Source: JABMRP01 sp964444795 (GTDB lineage Bacteria > Planctomycetota > Planctomycetia > Pirellulales > Thermoguttaceae). Taken from it: DNA of 17,868 nucleotides. Shown here piece by piece: positions 7,434 to 14,016 of the stretch (the first letter of the stretch is position 1; the number at the start of each line of letters is the position of its first letter). A program made the position numbers and the translations under genes. Under the pieces are notes generated by a model, which was given only the letters and a program-made list of their open reading frames with translations, ran no database searches and had not been told where the DNA came from. The stretch lies in assembly GCA_964444795.1 (NCBI GenBank), contig CAYUIQ010000188.1:1-17868 (forward strand), read 5' to 3'.

Positions 7434-8540
7434 ATGTCCAAATCGATGCCATCATTCAATCGCCCATCGCGCTGGCCGTACTGCGTTCCGGCCGGTTGTC
7501 TGCTGGTCAGCCTCTACTTCGCCTGGCAGGGCCTGACCGCACCGGTGCAATCGGCGTCGACGCCCCCATCCACGCCCGCCTCGACGCAAGCGTTGCCCAT
7601 CCAACCGATCGCCGACATCCAACTCGGCCAGCGCGTGTTGGGTCGCAATCCACTTCGGGAACAAGTCGACGAGAGTCTGCCCAAGCCGGACCCGGCAACG
7701 TGGCGGACGATCAGTCTCCACATGAAGAAGGCCGACGGCCTCTCGCTCTGGGTCGATCTTCTTCGCCCCGTGGAGTGGATCGAGTATCACCAAGCCGAGC
7801 CCGGCGCGACGATCCATCTCGACCTGCCCGAGATGGGCGCCGTCGGCGAGGCGGAAGTGACGTCGATCGACTCGTGCCCCGAAATCAAGCCCGGCACCGG
7901 GCCGATCGTGACCGGCAGATTCATCCACGAAGCCCGCGACGGCGAAGTCATCGAACTCCGCCTAGCCGATCAAGAAGAGGTGACCCGCGTCACCGCCAAC
8001 CACCCCTACTGGTCCGTCGACCGCGCCGACTTCATCCCCGCCGGCGAACTTCAACCCGGCGAGCAAGTCGATACGCACTACGGCACGACCCGCGTGGTCT
8101 CACTCACGCCAATCGCATACACCGGCCTCCTCTACAATCTCGAAACGACCGAACACGTCTACCGCGTCGGCTCGGTGGGAACGTTGGTGCATAATAGCTG
8201 CCCAAGTGTGTTCCTGCATGGTTCGGACGTGGCCAGCGTCGACGACATAGTTCGTAACGGTCTGAATCGTGCCAAAGCGGCAGAACTTGGAGGAGGAGAT
8301 GTCTTCTGGGCGCTTCCTGAATCGGCACTCGATAGCGCCAGAGTATTTGCGCAAGTGAACCCTCGAGGAGGCGCTACAGCGATTCTGAAGCTTGAGTTGC
8401 CAGAAAGGGTCGGGCAGTCTCTGATTGACCGTGGTCTACTGAAGGTGCGGACAATTGAAGATGGAACGAAGTGGTTTGAATTCTCTGAGGAAGCGTGGGA
8501 TCTGATAAACGAATTCGGACGATTCAGCCGTGTGATGTAG
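7434..8540 (+). CDS. Hint-toxin protein B1 with ADP-ribosyltransferase-like tip
   Basis: 368 residues. An Arg-flanked N-terminal membrane helix (about 15-34) follows MSKSMPSFNRPSRW. A Pro/Ser/Thr linker leads to LGQRVLGRNPLREQ (64-77), a planctomycete toxin backbone segment. Next is the Hint C-part: FIHEARDGEVIELRL, the block-B-like TANH (187-190), YNLETTEHVYRVGS and the terminal LVHN (His253, Asn254). The protein should be cut after Asn254, releasing a tip of about 114 residues. The tip has FLHGS (HG at 262-263), GLNRAKAAELGGGDVFWA (to 293) and ARVFAQVNP. This order (HGS, G-x-FW, A-x-x-FA) resembles the DUF3990/ADP-ribosyltransferase-like toxin folds, but I cannot confirm the catalytic set. 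G+C drops at the tip: 45% at 8461-8520 against 65% at 8041-8100. The immunity gene follows by 7 bases. The Hint and cassette assignment is firm; the ART call is tentative. Confidence 0.82.
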   Translation: MSKSMPSFNRPSRWPYCVPAGCLLVSLYFAWQGLTAPVQSASTPPSTPASTQALPIQPIADIQLGQRVLGRNPLREQVDESLPKPDPATWRTISLHMKKADGLSLWVDLLRPVEWIEYHQAEPGATIHLDLPEMGAVGEAEVTSIDSCPEIKPGTGPIVTGRFIHEARDGEVIELRLADQEEVTRVTANHPYWSVDRADFIPAGELQPGEQVDTHYGTTRVVSLTPIAYTGLLYNLETTEHVYRVGSVGTLVHNSCPSVFLHGSDVASVDDIVRNGLNRAKAAELGGGDVFWALPESALDSARVFAQVNPRGGATAILKLELPERVGQSLIDRGLLKVRTIEDGTKWFEFSEEAWDLINEFGRFSRVM

Positions 8541-8547
8541 GTGAAGT

Positions 8548-8934
8548 ATGACGTCTGTTTTTCCAAGATCGAGAGAAGACGGTTCATTCTCCATCGTAGC
8601 CTGTTTTGCCGTAGGTGACCCGAACAACGAAGAAGCTCTATCTGCCGACGTTGCAGCGTGGCTTGAAGATTGGATTACCAGGTTCGCGACGAGCAGTTGC
8701 ACGGTGGAGACGAGCGGCAGCGTCAGTACTGAACAGTCGCACTTCCTTGATCACTTTGTGTCATTTCCTGTCGTTATTCAAGGGAAAGAAGGGGAACTCT
8801 GGATCCGATTTGACGGTTTTCTAGATTCCCCCGAATGGAAGGTGTGGTTCGTTCGGATTGTAACCGCACTTACGCGTTCAGATTTGCCCGTCGGAAAGCT
8901 GATTTGCTGCGTTGACTATGACAATGATATCTAG
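8548..8934 (+). CDS. putative immunity protein for toxin B1
   Basis: 128 residues, no family recognised. It begins 7 bases after the toxin stop, with AGGTG 4 bases before the ATG. It appears soluble: no signal peptide or membrane helix, an acidic middle (NNEEALSADVAAWLEDW) and an end of DLPVGKLICCVDYDNDI. The size, lower G+C and position directly behind a toxin tip are typical of a cognate immunity protein, which would bind and neutralise the B1 tip in the cytoplasm. The role is inferred from position only. Confidence 0.65.
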   Translation: MTSVFPRSREDGSFSIVACFAVGDPNNEEALSADVAAWLEDWITRFATSSCTVETSGSVSTEQSHFLDHFVSFPVVIQGKEGELWIRFDGFLDSPEWKVWFVRIVTALTRSDLPVGKLICCVDYDNDI

Positions 8935-8990
8935 CGAAAAGTCGCCTCAGATCGAAGGCGTGTAGTCAAGAGAGTCCGCGCCGCCACGGG

Positions 8991-9536
8991 GTGCTTGCCC
9001 GCGGTTTCGTTCGCGGCACCACCCGGGTCATCGGCGGCACCACCCGCATGACCGCCCGGGCGGCAACGGGCGGCTTTCGCGCGATCACCAACGGCCAAAC
9101 GTGGTCCAAGCTGGGCTGGGGCATTCGCCGTGCCGTCTGTCCGCTGACCGGCGGCCGGTGGTGTTTCGTGGGGGATACGTTCCACGCACGGGACGAGTTG
9201 GCCGGCGGCGTGACGGTCGCCGGCAATGAGGGCTGGCCGCAGTGGCTCTGGCCGGCTCTCTTGGCCGGGGCGGGCGTGGGGAGTCTGGCCGGGCTGGAGA
9301 TCCGCCGGCGGAAGAAGCGGAAGGCGGCCCGGGTCGCGGCGCTGGACAAACTCTTCGGCGACGAGCACGAGTCGGAATTCCTCGATCCGCGCGAAGCCGA
9401 TCTGGACGAGTTTGCCCGCTGCCGAGATAGCTATTCGGATCGCGACTGGGTCGACTCGCTGGACGTCGCGTACACCGACTTGACGGAAGAATCACCCGCC
9501 CTCTGCTTGACGGCCGACGGCGAAGAAGAACAATAA
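8991..9536 (+). pseudogene. backbone fragment A2 carrying Hint block A and a membrane helix
   Basis: This is a duplicate of the last fifth of A1, starting abruptly at about 8991 within the VRGTTRVIGG segment. If translated from GTG 8991 it gives 181 residues with Cys58 in GGRWCFVGDT, then a membrane helix (WLWPALLAGAGVGSLAGL), a strongly basic run (RRRKKRK), and an acidic tail ending GEEEQ. There is no secretion signal or stalk, so it cannot act as a full carrier. It is either a recombination-homology remnant of an orphan cassette or a minimal membrane-anchored Hint N-part. The 56 bases between immunity gene 1 and this fragment show nothing recognisable. The tail differs from A1 but closely matches A4. 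The gap to B2 is 16 bases. Confidence 0.7.
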
Positions 9537-9541
9537 CCTTC

Positions 9542-9546
9542 AGGAG
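9542..9546 (+). promoter_or_regulatory. Shine-Dalgarno of toxin gene B2
   Basis: AGGAG lies 6 bases before the ATG at 9553, within the 16-base gap after the A2 stop. The same stop-to-start segment, CCTTCAGGAGATCGAC, recurs exactly before B4, marking B as a separately initiated cistron. Confidence 0.85.
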
Positions 9547-9552
9547 ATCGAC

Positions 9553-10689
9553 ATGTTCACAAAGAAGCATACCACGGGTCACGTTTCCCGCTGGCCGTAC
9601 CTCATCCCCGCGGCCTTCTTCGCCGTGGCAATCTACCTCTGCTTCCATCCGCCATCCGGCCCCGCCCAATCGACACCGCAAGGGGAAACGGCCAGCGTCA
9701 GCAAGACCACGCTCATCGGCAACCCGATCCGCGACACCCAACTCGGCTGGCGCGTGTTGGGTCGGAACCCGTTGCGGGAACAAGTCGACGAGAGTCTCCC
9801 CGAGCCGGATCCCGAGACGTGGCGCAAGATCACGTTACGGATGACCAAGAGCGATGGCCACCGTCTCGACATCGAACTGTTGCGGCCGCTGTTTTGGCTG
9901 GAACTCCACGAAGCCGAACCGGGCGCCACGATCTTCCTCGATCTGTCCGAAATGGGGGCGGAAGGCGTCGCGGAAGTCACCTCAATCGACCTCTGCCCGG
10001 AAATCGAACCCGACGACGGTCGCGGCCGTCCAATCGTCACCGGCAAATTCGTCCACGAAGCCCGCGACGGCGAAGTTATCGAACTCCGCCTGGCCGATCA
10101 AGAAGAATCCACCCGCGTCACCGCCAACCATCCCTATTGGTCCGTCGATCGCGATGAGTTCATACCGGCCGGCGAACTCCAACCCGGCGAACAGGTCGAC
10201 ACGCACACCGGCACGACCCGTGTCGTTTCGCTCACACCAATCAACTACACCGGCCTCCTCTACAATCTCGAAACCACCGAACACGTCTACCGTGTCGGCT
10301 CGCTGGGAACGTTGGTGCATAATTCGTGCGGCAAGCCGATTCTTCTTGGGCGGGGCATGCCAGCGCGCGTTATTCCGGTGGCCCGCGCCAAGACTTGGAA
10401 GACGTATCTACCCAATTGGAAGAAACGCGGAGAAGAACTCGTCAAGGGCACGAAAAGGTATGACAATGCCGTCAAAGCTAATGCTCAATGGGTACGAGAC
10501 CAGATTAAGGCGGGCCGGCCGATCTATGACCTAGGTGGAGATTCAGGAGCACTTAGGTTGGGTTTCGGCCTCAGCGATTTCTACGAGGCCGAGAAAGCGG
10601 TTCTTCGCGGGCTCGGATACCGGCGAAAGCTCGTCGGGAGCGTAAAGTTGGACGGCAAGACATTCGCGCTATTTCAATGGATGAAGTAA
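9553..10689 (+). CDS. Hint-toxin protein B2 with unassigned toxin tip
   Basis: 378 residues. The basic N-terminus (MFTKKHTTGHVSRW) and membrane helix (about 15-32) predict a cytoplasmic N-end and external C-part. Backbone segments follow: WRVLGRNPLREQ to residue 77, then WRKITLRMTK. The Hint C-part is of the same subtype as B1: HEARDGEVIELRL, TANH (190-193), YNLETTEHVYRVGS and LVHN (256-257), followed by Ser. The 121-residue tip is lysine-rich: ILLGRGMPARVIPVARAKTW, then a helical middle, WVRDQIKAGRPIYDLGGDSG, SDFYEAEKAVLRGLGYRRK and KTFALFQWMK. I have seen the GRxM...IYDLG...FYxxE...GY pattern in toxin tips but cannot name a family or activity. The stop codon directly abuts the ATG of the next gene, implying translational coupling. 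A toxin role is inferred from architecture. Confidence 0.8.
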   Translation: MFTKKHTTGHVSRWPYLIPAAFFAVAIYLCFHPPSGPAQSTPQGETASVSKTTLIGNPIRDTQLGWRVLGRNPLREQVDESLPEPDPETWRKITLRMTKSDGHRLDIELLRPLFWLELHEAEPGATIFLDLSEMGAEGVAEVTSIDLCPEIEPDDGRGRPIVTGKFVHEARDGEVIELRLADQEESTRVTANHPYWSVDRDEFIPAGELQPGEQVDTHTGTTRVVSLTPINYTGLLYNLETTEHVYRVGSLGTLVHNSCGKPILLGRGMPARVIPVARAKTWKTYLPNWKKRGEELVKGTKRYDNAVKANAQWVRDQIKAGRPIYDLGGDSGALRLGFGLSDFYEAEKAVLRGLGYRRKLVGSVKLDGKTFALFQWMK

Positions 10690-11166
10690 ATGAATTCGGA
10701 AACAGAATCGCCCCGGTACTCGGAGCATCCAACGTTCCAGTTGTTCATCACAACGGCGTTGGAGGTATTCGCATTCTTGAAGGATCTCGGATTCAGTCTT
10801 GACTTCTACGGCGACGCCGTGAACGAATGTTCGGTACGGTTCAAGAATTCAACGACTGGCGTCGAGATTCTATACGCCATGCCTAATCCTCCTGCGGTGG
10901 CTCTGACTCGACTGAACGATAAGGGGCACTTCACGCCAGACGGTTATGGCCTCAAGTTCATTATTCTTGAGCGGTGCCCGGAACGAGAGATTGAATGTGA
11001 TCTACCCCAGTCCTCTCCTAAGACTGGATTCAAGCAACTGCTCCAGGCATATGCGGAAATCCTCAAGGAGCACGCAGCAGATGTCTTGGAAGGCGACTTC
11101 ACTGTTTTTCCGCAGCTTGAGCCTCATGTACGAAGGGAAATGAGAAGACTTCGGAGAAAGAAATAG
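10690..11166 (+). CDS. putative immunity protein for toxin B2
   Basis: 158 residues, family not recognised. Its ATG follows the toxin stop with no gap (TAAATG), so translation is probably coupled. It is predicted soluble with mixed alpha/beta character. A long helix (PTFQLFITTALEVFAFLKDL) and a strand-rich middle (ECSVRFKNSTTGVEILYAM) are followed by a helical end with the basic tail RREMRRLRRKK. The tip it would bind is strongly basic, and this protein has acidic stretches (ERCPEREIECDLPQ) that could match it. The immunity role is from position. Confidence 0.65.
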   Translation: MNSETESPRYSEHPTFQLFITTALEVFAFLKDLGFSLDFYGDAVNECSVRFKNSTTGVEILYAMPNPPAVALTRLNDKGHFTPDGYGLKFIILERCPEREIECDLPQSSPKTGFKQLLQAYAEILKEHAADVLEGDFTVFPQLEPHVRREMRRLRRKK

Positions 11167-11182
11167 CATAAACGCCACGGCG

Positions 11183-11286
11183 TGAACAGGGCCAGCGAAT
11201 TGTGACTGAACGGAATTTCACTGGACTTGGCGAACATCACTGCAGTGGCGTATCGAGTTTCAACACGCTCGATGGCAGCGGGGTCG
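11183..11286 (-). mobile_element. remnant of the same insertion sequence (3' end only)
   Basis: About 104 bases are clearly similar to the left ends of IS copies 1 and 2. Shared blocks include TGAACAGGGCCAGCGA, GACTGAACGGAATT, CACTGGACTT, and a later region around CGCTCGATGGCAGCGG. It is more diverged than copies 1 and 2 are from each other, and no transposase coding remains. It fills most of the 137-base gap between immunity gene 2 and B3, where an A-type fragment would be expected. Confidence 0.75.
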
Positions 11287-11303
11287 ATACACGGTAGAGG
11301 ACC

Positions 11304-12446
11304 ATGCCTTTGAAGACCTACAAACGACGCTGGGACACAGCCCGCTGTCTGTACGCCGCGGCAGGCGTGCTGTTCGGCCTGGCCGGCTATCTGACGTACG
11401 GAGCGATAACCAGTCCGGCACCCGAGTCAACTCCGCAAGGGGAAACGGCCAGCGTCAGCAAGACCACGCTCATCGGCAACCCGATCCGCGACACGCAACT
11501 CGGCTGGCGCGTGTTGGGGCGGAACCCGCTGCGGGAGCAGGTCGACGAGTCGCTGCCCGAGCCGGATCCGGAGACGTGGCGGAAGATCACGCTACGCATG
11601 ACCAAGGCCGACGGTCATTGTCTCGACATTGAACTGCTGCGACCACTGTTTTGGCTCGACTTCCACGAAGCCGAACCCGGATCGACGATCTTCCTCGACT
11701 TGCCCGAAATGGGCGCCCAAGGCGAAGCCGAAGTCACCTCGATCACCGCCTGCCCCCAGATCGAACCCGATGACGGTCGCGGACGCCCGATTGTCACGGG
11801 CAAATTCATCCACCAATCGGCCAACGTCATCGACCTCCACCTCGACGGCCTGGAAAAGCCGATCGGCTGCACCGCCAATCATCCCTTCTGGAGCGAAGAC
11901 CGCCAAGAATTCATCGAAGCGGCGGAGCTTGAGCAAGGCGAATACGTCCACACCCGCCTCCCCGGCCCGATCCGCGTCACCCGCATCGCCCCCCGCCCCG
12001 GCAAACACCCCGTCTACAACCTCGAAATCCACGGCGAACACGTCTACGAGGTGTCGCGGGCCGGGGTGTTGGTGCATAATGCGTATCCAAGGTTCTGGAC
12101 AAGTACCAAAGTGTTCAGGGGCAACAAGGTTTTTCAACGCTCGGATCTCTTCGATCCGGCGATGGTCAGTTCGTGGAAGGTGAAGGGCAAGGTGGTCACG
12201 GGAACGAATCTGCAGCGTATGGCCTCCGGGCGGGCACCGATAGGACATGATGGCATGGCGGTCAACCTTCATCATCTGACTCAGAGGCAATCAGGGGCAA
12301 TTGCGGAGGTCGCTGGTGGAATGCACCAGACGTACTATGGGACCCTCCACATTAATACGGGCAGACTGCCCAGCGGGATCCAGCGAGCAGATTTCGACAA
12401 ATGGAGAAAGAACTACTGGATTATGCGAGCTTTGGTTCTTCAATAG
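11304..12446 (+). CDS. Hint-toxin protein B3 with LHH nuclease tip
   Basis: 380 residues. The N-terminus (MPLKTYKRRWDTARCLY, membrane helix about 13-33) is unlike that of the other B genes, but from STPQGETASV onward it follows B2. At about residue 170 it switches to the B4-type Hint C-part: HQSANVIDLHLDG, TANH (190-193), PRPGKHPVYNLEIHGEHVYE and LVHN (258-259). The residue after Asn is Ala, which cannot serve as a splicing nucleophile, so cleavage rather than splicing is expected. The tip carries FQRSDLFD, TNLQRMASGRAPIGHDG, NLHHLTQ (321-327), HQTYYGTLHI and WRKNYW. This is the LHH family of HNH/endonuclease-VII-fold nucleases, which would degrade DNA in the target cell. An AGAGG precedes the ATG. 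No A part lies upstream. The nuclease call is secure. Confidence 0.9.
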   Translation: MPLKTYKRRWDTARCLYAAAGVLFGLAGYLTYGAITSPAPESTPQGETASVSKTTLIGNPIRDTQLGWRVLGRNPLREQVDESLPEPDPETWRKITLRMTKADGHCLDIELLRPLFWLDFHEAEPGSTIFLDLPEMGAQGEAEVTSITACPQIEPDDGRGRPIVTGKFIHQSANVIDLHLDGLEKPIGCTANHPFWSEDRQEFIEAAELEQGEYVHTRLPGPIRVTRIAPRPGKHPVYNLEIHGEHVYEVSRAGVLVHNAYPRFWTSTKVFRGNKVFQRSDLFDPAMVSSWKVKGKVVTGTNLQRMASGRAPIGHDGMAVNLHHLTQRQSGAIAEVAGGMHQTYYGTLHINTGRLPSGIQRADFDKWRKNYWIMRALVLQ

Positions 12447-12462
12447 AAGCTGAGGGGGAAGA

Positions 12463-12927
12463 ATGAGTCGTTACGACGAAGTGAGGGCGCTGGTGGCCGC
12501 AAACAAGGCCATTGCTGAATTCGCAGACTTTGGCGATGGGGTTTCGGAGGAGTGGATCCTGCGAGCTGAGTCGGCGCTCGGCGTGAGACTGCCGCCATCA
12601 TACAGATGGTGGCTGAGGAACTATGGGGGGGGCGAAATCGGTGGAGAAGAGATATACAGTGTGTATGAACAGGATTTCGAGACCGTTGTTGGTGGGGACA
12701 TCGTGGCAATGCAACGCGTAAATGAGGTCAACGGACTCCTCACTGGGAGTCAATTGGAAATCTGCCACAGCGACATTGATGGCGTGTTCTATTTCGATCT
12801 GGAGACGAGTGCGGGTGATGGTGAATACCCGGTAGTATCCGCCGGTACGGGAGAAGTGTACGCCAGTTGTTTTCTCGACTTCCTGGAGAAGAGAATCCGA
12901 ACCTTTTCTGAAGAGTCGCCGAATTGA
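12463..12927 (+). CDS. SUKH (SMI1/KNR4) family immunity protein
   Basis: 154 residues. The SUKH signature is clear at about 27-57: VSEEWILRAESALGVRLPPS, then YRWWLRNYGGGEI, followed by the typical YSVYEQDFE segment and the late GEVYASCFLDFLEKRI. SUKH proteins are a widespread immunity superfamily for polymorphic toxins and often accompany nuclease tips, so this should neutralise the LHH nuclease of B3. AGGGGG stands 4 bases before the ATG, and the gap to the toxin stop is 16 bases. Confidence 0.92.
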   Translation: MSRYDEVRALVAANKAIAEFADFGDGVSEEWILRAESALGVRLPPSYRWWLRNYGGGEIGGEEIYSVYEQDFETVVGGDIVAMQRVNEVNGLLTGSQLEICHSDIDGVFYFDLETSAGDGEYPVVSAGTGEVYASCFLDFLEKRIRTFSEESPN

Positions 12928-12998
12928 GATCTTTTGTGCCGATGGCGGTCAGCCATGCATGCCGGCACCACCGAGCCGGGCGACGCTTCGCTTAGCGC

Positions 12999-14000
12999 TT
13001 GCGGTTGGAACTGCTGTTGCACCAGGCCGACACGAGTCTGGCGATGATGCAACACGCGCGGGCCGACATGGAGGCGGCGTTCCTGAACGACCGCGAGGCG
13101 ATGATCGCCGATAAGTTGGAGGTTCGCAACGCCGAGTTCGCCCGGCTGGCCGAGGCAATTGAGAACCGCTTGGATACCTGGCGTGACGACGCCCAAAAGG
13201 CCGTTTGGTCGGGCATCCGCAACGTGATGGCCGAGAATACCAAGGAGACGCTCCGGCTCGTCGGCACGGTCGCGTCGTTCGTCCCCGGCGGGCAGTTGGT
13301 CGGCGCGGTGTGCAGTCTCGGGGCCGGGACGATCTCGGCCGTACAGGGCAACAAGACCGAAGCGGCCATCGAGTTCGTCTGCGCCGTGCCCGGCCTGCGC
13401 AACATCCGCGGCCAGACCGCCGCGCTGAAAGGGAGCGTCGGCCTCGGCGCCCGCAACCTCGTTCGCGGCACGACCCGCGTGATCGGCGGCACGACCCGGA
13501 TGACCGCCCGCGCGGCGACCGGCGGCTTTCGCGCGATCACCAACGGCCAAACGTGGCGCAACCTCGGCTGGGCGGTGCGCCGGCCGATTTGTGCCATGAC
13601 CGGCGGGCGGTGGTGTTTCGTGGGCGATACGTTCCACGCTCGCGACGAGTTGCCCGAGGGGTTGGCCGGTGACGTGATGGTCGCGGGCAACGAGGGCTGG
13701 CCGCCGTGGCTCTGGCCGGCGGTTGCCGCCGGGGCGGGCGCGGGAAGTCTGATCGGACTGGAAATGCGCCGACGAAAGAAGAAAAAAGCGGCCAAAGTCG
13801 CGGCGTTGGACAAACTCTTCGGCGACGAGCACGAGTCGGAATTCCTCGGTCCGCGCGAAGCCGATCTGGACGAGTTTGCCCGCAGCCGCAATAGCCATTC
13901 CGACCGCGACTGGGCCGATTCGCTGGACTGGGCCCACGCCGACTTGATCGAAGAATCTCACGTCCTCTGCTTGACGGCCGACGGCGAAGAAGAACAATAA
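12999..14000 (+). pseudogene. backbone fragment A4 carrying Hint block A and a membrane helix
   Basis: This duplicates A1 from about its RLELLLHQADTSLAMMQHAR region to the end, at high DNA similarity (long identical runs with 6398-6950). Homology starts abruptly at about 12996, just after an in-frame stop (12993-12995). TTG at 12999 is the only early start, giving 333 residues. Cys206 lies in GGRWCFVGDT (codon 13614-13616). It is followed by a membrane helix (WLWPAVAAGAGAGSLIGL), RRRKKKK, and an acidic tail nearly identical to that of A2. No secretion signal is present. It is probably an orphan-cassette remnant providing homology for recombination, unless it is expressed as a short membrane protein. 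The 69 bases before it (12928-12996) show no gene. Confidence 0.7.
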
Positions 14001-14005
14001 CCTTC

Positions 14006-14010
14006 AGGAG
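14006..14010 (+). promoter_or_regulatory. Shine-Dalgarno of toxin gene B4
   Basis: AGGAG lies 6 bases before the ATG at 14017. The gap after the A4 stop is identical to that between A2 and B2. Confidence 0.85.
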
Positions 14011-14016
14011 ATCGAC

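Noticed and set aside
7407..7434. Stop-codon read-through joining A1 and B1, which share a frame
   Set aside because: Two in-frame stops (TAG and TAA) lie between them, and B1 has its own Shine-Dalgarno and ATG.
9519..9560. Programmed +1 frameshift at the A2 stop (and at the identical A4 stop) fusing A to B
   Set aside because: The +1 frame is open into B, so it cannot be excluded. The A1/B1 pair lacks the arrangement, and a good Shine-Dalgarno plus ATG already explains B translation.
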